A stretch of 64,000 nt of DNA from Streptomyces antibioticus (GTDB taxonomy: Bacteria; Actinomycetota; Actinomycetes; Streptomycetales; Streptomycetaceae). The translations under genes were made by a program, and so were the position numbers. Under the pieces are notes generated by a model that was not told the origin of the DNA, did not search any database, and saw nothing but the letters and a program-made list of their open reading frames with translations. This document shows, piece after piece, positions 38,601-45,475 of this stretch (the first letter of the stretch is position 1; every line of letters starts with the position of its first letter). The DNA lies in assembly GCF_001514065.1 (NCBI RefSeq), contig NZ_KQ948428.1, forward strand, positions 559,943 through 623,942, in the 5' to 3' direction.

Positions 38601-38793
38601 CCTGCTCGGCACCGGGCGCCTCGGGGTCGTCGGCGGCGCGATCGAGCAGGCGTCGGCGCTCGGCCTGTTGCGGGTAGAGCGTGCCCATCAGGTACTGCCG
38701 GTCCGGCGGCGCGTCGAGCACCTCGCCGTCACCGCCAACTGGGCCGACGAGCTGGCGGGTGAGGTAGTCGACCAGCTCTTGGCGCGGGTCCAT
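35650..38793 (-). CDS. drmA: DISARM DrmA-like helicase
   Basis: A 1047-residue helicase. The N-terminus (DPRQELVDYLTRQLVGPVGG, then PPDRQYLMGTLYP) has the typical DrmA opening. Walker A is PTGGGKTEAYL near residue 424, the Walker B box IQDELHLLTGP near 630, a zinc ribbon starts at CPWCGTRILPP, and the helicase-C part has TNMLSVGVDVKRLAYMLMQG and ATSRVGRH near 850. DrmA binds and threads DNA in DISARM. ATG 38793 follows GAAGGA. The frame is open upstream of the ATG without a stop, through a GC3-rich stretch that matches the shifted frame of the sigma-like gene. DrmB overlaps its stop by four bases. Confidence 0.88.
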   Translation of the reverse strand: MDPRQELVDYLTRQLVGPVGGDGEVLDAPPDRQYLMGTLYPQQAERRRLLDRAADDPEAPGAEQDAPDVDPATDPVPETNSWLPASLGISFYTDAVNVEVSCAAARYETQRNEPGRGRRWQRIPLPPEAHTIGPDREEVPVFEGRAKIRLTRRSYGAGTLLTVALVNEKHHDGADDKAPDWDDMLFQCRLSVRPADGAVLPYPSVRLASRDPEERELRLQYRHVVTHAVGHGCAVREDHGAHGGVELLTCEALPRAEVPTVRAGGPLDAPALTISHLADPAVGRDQLRDELAEFAASYHAWYVGQRSVEVPDWGQEAAERILARVRQAVTRIEAGVRTLCDPDRPELLDAFRIAQRAMLLQMRHSAPDQAGQRRLRSNAVALDPPVDLGATWRPFQLAFFLLALDGVADPGHQDRDTTDLIWFPTGGGKTEAYLLLAAFTIALRRIRGEGGGTTVISRYTLSLLTTQQFQRAATTICALEHLRRTEPGLGLGGEPITIGLWVGDTTTPNKFEAAKVAFEEQRAASHPEDVFILDRCPWCGTRILPPTWSSVRSDYGVRAEADEFAFHCTRDECAFHDVLPVAVVDQHLYEDPPTFVLGTVDKFARLAWEPDSGRLFGAGTGRRPPSLIIQDELHLLTGPLGTTVGLYEAAVLELCTDPDGRPPKVVAATATIRRSAEQVRALHYQDVQLFPPSGLDARDSFFAVPDTGSPGRLYLGVMAQGHTAGRGAVATTAAMLQGVHQLPEEHRDAYWTLVAYHHSLRELGRTVTAAGDDIPAQLRGLDEGVGVRALGDGDVQELTSNLPRAEQPILLDRLEQPWTDPRSVSFLPCTNMLSVGVDVKRLAYMLMQGQPKTTAEYIQATSRVGRHRVPGLVVTYFNATRPRDRSHYETFMDYHRALYRYVEPASVTPWSLPARRRALHAVLVILVRHRLGLAAENRAGRITDHKEEAGRIADTLAERAATAEYGAAGADTVRADVRAELGYLLDDWYRQAGAAAAEGKDLYYRSQGKGQHNLLKVFEQRYGLWETLNSMRSVDRECQITVTGAGK

Positions 38794-38863
38794 GTGCGAG
38801 GTCCTTCGGATCAGAGTCGGAGGTCGGAAGGGGGGCGGCGGCAGGGGCTCCGTCGGAATCAGG

Positions 38864-40114
38864 TCATCGAGCGCGAGGCCGTCGCCGGCCAGCCCGTCCG
38901 GAAGGCTCTTTGATCCTGCGCGCTTCCTCCACTTCAGCGAAGGTGAGACCGCTGGCGTAGGCCACGTTGTCGACCGTCGTGGCGCGACCTTCAGCCGAGA
39001 GCTTGCGCTCGGCCTGGGCGACCTTCCTGACCTTTTCGCGGAGGTCCGAGGGAAGCCGGACCAGGGGGCCTTCGTCGGCGATGGCCCGGACGATGGCGTG
39101 CTGTATACACGAAGTCGCGTAGGTCGAGAACTTGTTGCCTCTGCCGGCGTCGAATCCGCGGACCGCACTCAGCAGTCCGATGCTTCCGTGCTGAACGAGG
39201 TCCTCAATGTCCAGTCCGCGTCCCCGGTGGCCCTGTGCGATCCGCCGCACGAGGTGCTGATTATGCAGAACAAGGCACTCGTAAGCGCGCCGTCGCTCGC
39301 TGTCGCGAGGCAGCGCCGAGATCTCGCTCTCCGGAACAGCGCGCGCGAGGGGGCCGGTACCGCCACGGAGCAGAAGGGCGAGCCCGACTTCCTCGTCCGC
39401 CTTCAGCACCACTGTGGCCGCGTCCTGGCGCCACCGGTCTTCCTCCAGTACAGCTCGCGCGGCGCGAACGGCGTCGGCGAGTCCGACTTCCTCGGCAGAA
39501 GAAGCAACCAGGGCATTCGTCCGGCCGATCGGCGGCCTCACCGGTGCGGCCCGGAACGTCGGCGCCAGTGCGGGCGCGCCGGAGCGGACATCACGACGCT
39601 CCGCAGGTTCGACTTGCACGCGGAGCGTTCCAGGTCGAGTGATCGGGAAGTCGGCGGTCAGCTCGCGCGCTTCGTCTGGGCTCAGTCCGTGGAGTCGTGC
39701 CACCCCATCGTGGGCGAGCCTGCTGACGGTGCCGTTGGCGTCGGTGTAGCGGGCCAGCATGCGCCGGGCCTGGGCCAGGCGTCTGGCCGCCTCGGTTGCG
39801 ACGAGCCCTGGTTCAGCGGAGAGGGTCGGTGGGGCAGACACCTTTGCCGCCGGAGGCGCAGTCGGCACCTCAAAATCGACGACAGGCGCGGTCCCACTCG
39901 CGGACTTCACGTGAACGCCTGCGGCGGCCAGCTCACCACGAAGTCTTCGCCGCTGGTCATCGGTCCTCAACCCGAGCCGGTCCGCCTCCAGCGCGAAGGC
40001 CCGTTGGCTGACCGCGCCCGCACGAGACGCGCAGCCCTTCAGCCTCTCAATTACCGACGGCAACTCCGCCTCGATCGTGCGCCGTCTGGCCTCAGCCGTC
40101 GGCTCCCCACCCAT
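38864..40114 (-). CDS. Sigma-70-like protein lacking region 4, leader gene of the DrmA operon
   Basis: A 416-residue protein. An N-terminal domain (VIERLKGCASRAGAVSQRAF to GVHV) resembles sigma region 1.1 and the middle is unassigned. Region 1.2-like VVLKADEEVGLALLLRGG comes next, then region 2 (YECLVLHNQHLVRRIA, DIEDLVQHGSIGLLSAVRGF, NKFSTYATSCIQHAIVRAI) and region 3 (DLREKVRKVAQAERKL). Region 4, which contacts the -35 element, is absent. The last 14 codons lose GC3 bias, while the +1 frame from about 38910 stays GC3-rich and runs in frame into DrmA. ATG 40114 follows GGGGGG; the upstream GTG has no such site. It may be a specialised sigma factor or a repurposed promoter-opening domain. Confidence 0.78.
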   Translation of the reverse strand: MGGEPTAEARRRTIEAELPSVIERLKGCASRAGAVSQRAFALEADRLGLRTDDQRRRLRGELAAAGVHVKSASGTAPVVDFEVPTAPPAAKVSAPPTLSAEPGLVATEAARRLAQARRMLARYTDANGTVSRLAHDGVARLHGLSPDEARELTADFPITRPGTLRVQVEPAERRDVRSGAPALAPTFRAAPVRPPIGRTNALVASSAEEVGLADAVRAARAVLEEDRWRQDAATVVLKADEEVGLALLLRGGTGPLARAVPESEISALPRDSERRRAYECLVLHNQHLVRRIAQGHRGRGLDIEDLVQHGSIGLLSAVRGFDAGRGNKFSTYATSCIQHAIVRAIADEGPLVRLPSDLREKVRKVAQAERKLSAEGRATTVDNVAYASGLTFAEVEEARRIKEPSGRAGRRRPRAR

Positions 40115-40196
40115 AGTGCCCCCCACTTGAGCGTTAGAGCGCCCGGACCTCCGGCGAGGGGTCGGCCGAGCACAACTAGCACTCTAGACCCGACAT

Positions 40197-40211
40197 GTTT
40201 ACAACGTCAAC
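40197..40211. promoter_or_regulatory. GTTGAC-N3-GTCAAC box 2
   Basis: GTTTAC AAC GTCAAC matches the box at 11 of 12 defined bases. It is 83 bp upstream of the sigma-like gene and belongs to the divergent promoter region shared with mcrB. Nearby TGTTTAC recurs at 40226-40232. Confidence 0.55.
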
Positions 40212-40247
40212 GCATTATCTGGATTTGTTTACACGTAGGAGAGGTCG

Positions 40248-40262
40248 TTTGACGGCGTCAAC
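40248..40262. promoter_or_regulatory. GTTGAC-N3-GTCAAC box 3 before mcrB
   Basis: TTTGAC GGC GTCAAC matches the box at 11 of 12 defined bases and is followed by AGGTAAGGTGTGATCGTCG, almost the same flank as box 1 at 12979-12993. The conserved spacing and flank argue for a shared promoter architecture. It lies 51 bp upstream of the mcrB start. Confidence 0.65.
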
Positions 40263-40313
40263 AGGTAAGGTGTGATCGTCGGTGCAGGTCTCGCGACTCC
40301 CGGAAGGTCATCC

Positions 40314-42095
40314 GTGTCCCAGCCCGAACTCCTCCCCGGCACTCCTGAGTTCCGCATCAAGCTCCCCAAGGGCGGTGAGGCGCGCGGGCATCTGCTGGCC
40401 GAGTTCGGCGGCAACGGCACCCACAAGTTCCTGCTGCGGGAGGGTTCCCTGGTGGCCGCCGAGGCCTGGCCCGGGCTCGGCGACCACGCCCGCCGCAACC
40501 GCGCGGACCTGCGCGCGAACGGCGGCCTCGTCGACGCGACGACCGACCCCGGCCTGCCGAAGGACCAGCAACGGTGGAGGGCGGCCCGGGACATCGAGTG
40601 CAACTCCTCCTCGGCCGCCGCCGCGCTCGTGTACGGCTACGACGCCTCCGGCCCGGAGTCCTGGCGCACCGCGGAGGGCCATCCGCTCGCCGACTATCTC
40701 TCCACCGGCTGGCGTGCCCCGCGCAAGGCATGGCTGGTGCGCGGCTCCAACGTCTCCGGGCACAACCTGGTGCGGCAGTTGTGGCTGGCGGAGGGCTTCG
40801 TCTCGCTCGCGGGGGCGCATCTGCCGCCCATGGAGGAGACCGACCCGACCAAGAGCGCGCTGCGCCGCTTCGTCGAGGACGGATACGAGGGGGCGGCCTC
40901 GTACAACCAGAAGCGGGGCCTGGTCGACGAGTTGCACGCCTTTCTGACGCAGATGCGCGTCGGTGACGTCGTGGCGACCATCAGCGACGGTCAGCTGCAC
41001 ATCGGGCACATCACCGGGGAGGCCGTACAGACCGCGTCGCCGGACGGGCTGTCGAATCTGCGGCGGACGACCGCCTGGCGGTCGGGCAGCCACCCATACG
41101 AGGAACTGCCGGAGGAGCTGCAACAGAAGCTGTCCGTCCAGCATGACGTGGTCGATCTGACCGCCGTTCTGGACGCGCTGGACGAGCTCATGGGGCTGAC
41201 GGACCACACGGCCCCCGTGGCGAGCGGGGAACTGGCCTTGCCGGACATCACCGACGCCCTGGCCGCCGAACTCCTCGTCCACGACCGTGCGTGGCTGGAG
41301 GAAATGCGGGAACTGCTCATCGACGAGCGGCAGTTGGTTCTGTACGGCCCGCCGGGCACCGGAAAGACGTACCTGGCGATGAAGCTGGCCGAGTACCTCG
41401 GCGGCGGCCCGGAACGAGTCAAGATCGTGCAGTTCCATCCCTCGTACGCCTATGAGGACTTCTTCGAGGGGTTCCGGCCCGTGGAGGACCCCGAGACGCG
41501 GGAGGTGGCCTTCCGGCTGACGGCCGGCCCGCTGCGGGAGCTCGCCGATCTCGCCTCTCGCGACGGCAACCGGCACATCCCGCACTTCCTGATCATCGAC
41601 GAGATCAACCGCGCCAATCTGGCGAAGGTCTTCGGCGAGCTGTACTTCCTCCTGGAGTACCGGACGAAGTCGGTCCGGCTCACCTACTCGGGGGACGACT
41701 TCGCGCTGCCGCCCAACCTCTTCGTGATCGGCACGATGAACACCGCCGACCGGTCGATCGCCCTCGTGGACGCGGCGATGCGGCGCCGCTTCGCGTTCGT
41801 GGAGCTGTCCCCGCGCACCGAACCGACCGCCGGGCTGCTCGCCCGCTGGCTGAAGCGCGAGGGCAAGGACCTGGAGCCCGCCCGCCTGCTCGACGCCCTC
41901 AACGCCCGTATCGACGACGCCGACTTCGCCATCGGACCGTCGTACCTGATGAAGCCGGGCGTGTATCGCGACGGCGGCCTCGAACGGACGTGGCGCACGA
42001 AGATCCTGCCGCTGCTGGAGGAGCACCACTACGGCGAGGGCCTCGACGTCGGCGCCCGCTTCGGCCTCGACGCACTGCGCGAGCAGCGCCCGTGA
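40314..42095 (+). CDS. mcrB: McrB-type AAA+ GTPase with DUF4357 and PUA-like N-terminal domains
   Basis: A 593-residue motor subunit of a type IV (modification-dependent) McrBC restriction enzyme. Residues 60-115 look like DUF4357 (AARDIECNSSSAAAALVYGY). Residues 125-250 are a PUA/EVE-like reader (KAWLVRGSN, MRVGDVVATISDGQLHIGHI), a likely sensor of modified bases. The AAA+ domain has Walker A GPPGTGKT at 345-352, IDEINRANLAKVFGEL, and the sensor/arginine finger MNTADRSIALVDAAMRRRF; MNTADRS is the McrB GTP signature. GTG 40314 follows GGAAGG. GTGA overlap with mcrC. The reader domains differ from E. coli McrB and would set a different target. Confidence 0.9.
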   Translation: MSQPELLPGTPEFRIKLPKGGEARGHLLAEFGGNGTHKFLLREGSLVAAEAWPGLGDHARRNRADLRANGGLVDATTDPGLPKDQQRWRAARDIECNSSSAAAALVYGYDASGPESWRTAEGHPLADYLSTGWRAPRKAWLVRGSNVSGHNLVRQLWLAEGFVSLAGAHLPPMEETDPTKSALRRFVEDGYEGAASYNQKRGLVDELHAFLTQMRVGDVVATISDGQLHIGHITGEAVQTASPDGLSNLRRTTAWRSGSHPYEELPEELQQKLSVQHDVVDLTAVLDALDELMGLTDHTAPVASGELALPDITDALAAELLVHDRAWLEEMRELLIDERQLVLYGPPGTGKTYLAMKLAEYLGGGPERVKIVQFHPSYAYEDFFEGFRPVEDPETREVAFRLTAGPLRELADLASRDGNRHIPHFLIIDEINRANLAKVFGELYFLLEYRTKSVRLTYSGDDFALPPNLFVIGTMNTADRSIALVDAAMRRRFAFVELSPRTEPTAGLLARWLKREGKDLEPARLLDALNARIDDADFAIGPSYLMKPGVYRDGGLERTWRTKILPLLEEHHYGEGLDVGARFGLDALREQRP

Positions 42096-43327
42096 CACTG
42101 CCCATGCCCGAGGTGTCCCTGCGCGAGTACGGACCCGCCGTCTCCGTCGCGCTGGACACCGAGGCCGGGCGCGCCCTGGCCGCCTCCGGGATCCTGCAGA
42201 GCGCGACCCCCGATCCCGGCCGTGGCGGCCACTGGCTGCTGCGGGCGGGCAGCCGCGTCGGCGCCGTGCGCACGGCCGGCGGTCAGGTCGTACGGATCAT
42301 GCCCAAGACCCCGGTGAGCCGGTTGTTCTTCCTCCTCGGGTTCAGCCTCGACCCGGCCCGCGCCTGGCGCGACAGCGGCGAGGGCACCGTGGACACTGGT
42401 GCCTACGACGATGTCGTGCCCGCCCTCGCTCATGCCGTGGAGCGGCAGATCGACGGGGCCCTGCGACAGGGGGTCCTCCAGGGGTACCGGGAGGTCGAGG
42501 AGACCGCGCTGGTCGTACGCGGAAGGCTGCGTGAGGCCGAGCAGATCCGGCGGCACTTCGGCCGTACGCCGCCCGTGGAGATCGCCTACGACGCGTACAC
42601 CGCCGACACCGCCGAGAACCGCATCCTGCGCGCCGCCACCGAGCGGTTGCTGCGGCTGCCGGGTGTTCCCGGTCCCGTCCGGCGGCGCCTCGCTCATCAG
42701 CAGGTACGACTGGCCTACGCGCTGCCGTTGATACGGGGGCAGGCGCTGCCGCGGTGGCAGCCGTCCCGGCTCAACTCCCGCTACCAGCCCGCGCTTCGGC
42801 TCGCGGAAGCCGTGCTGCGCGGCACTTCGCCGGAGCACCGGCCGGCCGGTGCCGACCCGCTCGCCGTGGACGGCTTCCTGCTCGACATGAACAAGTTGTT
42901 CGAGGACTTCGTGACCGTAGGCCTGCGCGAGGCGCTCAGGGAGCATGGTCTGACCGCGCGTCTCCAGGACCCCCATCACCTCGACCTCGCGGGTCGGGTG
43001 GGTATGCGTCCCGACCTCGTCGTCCGCACCGGTGACGGCCGTACCCCGCTGGCCGTCGTCGACGCCAAGTACAAGGTGGAGAAGGCCGACGGGCTCCTCA
43101 ACGCGGACCTGTACCAGGCGCTCGCGTACGCCACGGTGCTCGGTCTGCGCGAGGCGCATCTGGTGTACGCGGCCGGGCGGCAGCCCCTGCGCTACCACGA
43201 GGTGCGCGGAACGGCCGTGCGGCTTTATCAGCACAGCCTCGATCTCTCCCGCGAGCCAGACCAACTCCTCACCGCTTTCCGGGAGATCGCCGCACACCTG
43301 GCGTCCGGAAGAAGGGAAGTGACCTGA
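42092..43327 (+). CDS. mcrC: McrC-type nuclease subunit
   Basis: A 411-residue McrC homologue. The N-terminal half contacts McrB (LREYGPAVSV, RIMPKTPVSRLFFLLGF). The C-terminal PD-(D/E)xK nuclease shows MRPDLVVRTGDGRTPLAVVD with Asp308, Asp324 and Lys326 (VVDAKYK), the catalytic triad of the family. A GTGA overlap joins it to mcrB, and its TGA overlaps the ATG of the RelE-UvrD gene by one base, so all three are one translationally coupled operon. Confidence 0.9.
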   Translation: MTLPMPEVSLREYGPAVSVALDTEAGRALAASGILQSATPDPGRGGHWLLRAGSRVGAVRTAGGQVVRIMPKTPVSRLFFLLGFSLDPARAWRDSGEGTVDTGAYDDVVPALAHAVERQIDGALRQGVLQGYREVEETALVVRGRLREAEQIRRHFGRTPPVEIAYDAYTADTAENRILRAATERLLRLPGVPGPVRRRLAHQQVRLAYALPLIRGQALPRWQPSRLNSRYQPALRLAEAVLRGTSPEHRPAGADPLAVDGFLLDMNKLFEDFVTVGLREALREHGLTARLQDPHHLDLAGRVGMRPDLVVRTGDGRTPLAVVDAKYKVEKADGLLNADLYQALAYATVLGLREAHLVYAAGRQPLRYHEVRGTAVRLYQHSLDLSREPDQLLTAFREIAAHLASGRREVT

Positions 43328-45462
43328 TGCCTCGGCTCGCCTTCGCCCAGAGTTTCTGGGACGGCTACGACGCCCTGGAGAAGCCGGTACGGACCGGAGT
43401 GCGCAAGGCCATGGCGAAGTTCCAGGCCATGAGCGCGGCCGAACTCAACGCGGACAAGGGGCTGCATCTGGAGTCCGTCCAGAACGCCCGTGACCCGCGG
43501 ATGCGGACCATCCGCATCACCGACTTCTGGCGTGGTGTCGTCCTCGCCCCCGACGACGGCAGTGACATGTTCCTCCTGGTCAATGTCCTGCCGCACGACG
43601 ACGCCTACACGTGGGCGGCGAAGCGCCTGTACAGCGCGAACTCCGCGACGCGCGCCCTGGAAGTGCGCAACGCCGTCGCCCTGGACGAGCTGACACCGCT
43701 GTACGAGACGGCCGCGCGCACGGCTCCCCGGCTGCTGTTCGCGGACGTCTCCGACGGCACGCTGCGCGATCTCGGCATCGACGACCAAGTCCTGCGCGCC
43801 GCACGCTCGTTGGTGGACAAGGCCCAACTGGAAGCCTTCGCCACGCTGTTGCCGGAGGACCAGCTGGAGGTGCTCCAGTACCTCGCCGAGGGCTTCAGCC
43901 CGGAGGAGGTCTACCGGGACGTCGTGGCCGTGCGTCGCCCCGCCGACGCGCCCGCCGAACCGGTCGAGGACCTGGCCACGGTGATCACCAACACGTCCGC
44001 CCGCATCCGACTGGTCACCGGGCCGCGGGAGTTGGAGGAGATGCTAGCGAAGCCGTTCGCGGCCTGGCGCGTCTTCCTGCACCCCTCCCAGCGGCGCGTC
44101 GCCTACCGCACGTCGTACGGCGGCCCCATCCAGGTCACCGGGGGCCCCGGCACGGGCAAGACGGTGGCCGCGCTGCACCGGGTCAAGCATCTGCTCGGCC
44201 GCTCCGAGGACGGCCGCATCCTGCTCACCACGTACACGAACGCGCTCGCCGCCGGACTGCGCGAGATGCTCGGCCTGCTCCTCGACGAGGACGAGAAGCT
44301 GCTGGCACGGGTTGATGTGACGACGGTCGACGCCTGTGCCAACGGCGTTGTGCGCACCCACTCAGCGACCGCGCCGAAGCCGATCGGGGACCGGGAGCAG
44401 CGGCAATTGTGGGAGAAGGTGGTCAAGCAGCTGGACCTGCCCTTCACCGCCCGGTTCCTGGCCCAGGAGTACCGGCACGTCGTCCTCGGCCAGAACCTCC
44501 GCGATGTCGACGGCTACCTCGGCGCGAGCCGCCGCGGCCGCGGCACCGGTCTCGGCGCCGCGCGCCGCCGGGAGGTGTGGAGGGGCGTGGAACGGTTCGA
44601 GCAGTTCCTGCGCGACCGCGGCGAGACCACGCACCTGGGCATCTGCGCCCGTGCGGCGGAACTCCTCGCCGACGGGCCGGCGCCGTACGCCCATGTCGTC
44701 GTGGACGAGGCACAGGACCTGCACCCCGCGCAGTGGCGGGTGCTGCGTGCCGCCGTCTCCCCCGGCGCCGACGACCTGTTCATCACCGGTGACCCGCATC
44801 AGCGGATCTACGACTCCCGGGTGTCGCTGGGCTCGTTGGGCATCACCACGGCCGGTCGCAGTTTCCGGCTGCGCGTCAACTACCGCTCCACGGAAGAGAT
44901 CCTGGCCTGGTCGGCCCGCCTCCTCGCGCCCGTCACCGTCGACGCGCTCGAAGGTGAGGGGACGGACTCGCTGGCCGGGTACCGCTCGCTGCTCCACGGC
45001 GGCCGCCCTCGGGTGCGGGGGTACGCCACCCGGCAGGAGGAGACGGAGGCGCTGGTGGAGCGAGTGCGTGCCCTGGTCGCCGAGGGCTTCGCGCCGCACG
45101 AGATCGGTGTGTGCGCGCGTTTCAACCTCGCCCTGGACGCGGCCGAGGAGAAGCTGAAGGCCGCGGGGATTCCGGTGCTGCGGGTCAAAGGGCAGGTCAC
45201 GCAGGGGTCCGAGGGCGTGCGGCTGGCGACGATGCACGCGATGAAGGGACTGGAGTTCCGGGCGGTGTCAGTGCTCGGTGTCGCCGAGGGCACCGTTCCG
45301 TTCACCCGTGAGATCACCCCGCGTGAGGCGGACCCGCTGCAACATGACGCCGATCTGCTCCGTGAGCGCTGTCTGCTCTTCGTCGCCTGCACACGCGCGC
45401 GCGAAACCCTGAAGGTGTCGTGGAGCGGGACCGCGAGCCCCTTTCTCCCGCCCGTCGACTGA
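43327..45462 (+). CDS. RelE/HigB-like domain fused to UvrD/Rep helicase
   Basis: A 711-residue protein. Residues 1-115 have the look of the RelE/HigB toxin fold: FAQSFWDGYDALEKPVRTGV, MRTIRITDFWRGVVLAP, LLVNVLPHDDAYTWAAKRLY. After a linker, an SF1 helicase follows: Walker A GGPGTGKT (273-280), TTYTNALA, Walker B VVVDEAQDLHPAQW, GDPHQRIY, LRVNYRST, and C-terminal TMHAMKGLEFRAVSV and FVACTRARETL. Such proteins recur in actinobacteria and the RelE-like part may bind rather than cut RNA. One-base overlap with mcrC makes it the third component of this restriction operon, perhaps processing cleaved DNA. Confidence 0.82.
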   Translation: MPRLAFAQSFWDGYDALEKPVRTGVRKAMAKFQAMSAAELNADKGLHLESVQNARDPRMRTIRITDFWRGVVLAPDDGSDMFLLVNVLPHDDAYTWAAKRLYSANSATRALEVRNAVALDELTPLYETAARTAPRLLFADVSDGTLRDLGIDDQVLRAARSLVDKAQLEAFATLLPEDQLEVLQYLAEGFSPEEVYRDVVAVRRPADAPAEPVEDLATVITNTSARIRLVTGPRELEEMLAKPFAAWRVFLHPSQRRVAYRTSYGGPIQVTGGPGTGKTVAALHRVKHLLGRSEDGRILLTTYTNALAAGLREMLGLLLDEDEKLLARVDVTTVDACANGVVRTHSATAPKPIGDREQRQLWEKVVKQLDLPFTARFLAQEYRHVVLGQNLRDVDGYLGASRRGRGTGLGAARRREVWRGVERFEQFLRDRGETTHLGICARAAELLADGPAPYAHVVVDEAQDLHPAQWRVLRAAVSPGADDLFITGDPHQRIYDSRVSLGSLGITTAGRSFRLRVNYRSTEEILAWSARLLAPVTVDALEGEGTDSLAGYRSLLHGGRPRVRGYATRQEETEALVERVRALVAEGFAPHEIGVCARFNLALDAAEEKLKAAGIPVLRVKGQVTQGSEGVRLATMHAMKGLEFRAVSVLGVAEGTVPFTREITPREADPLQHDADLLRERCLLFVACTRARETLKVSWSGTASPFLPPVD

Positions 45463-45475
45463 CCGGCGGACCGGC

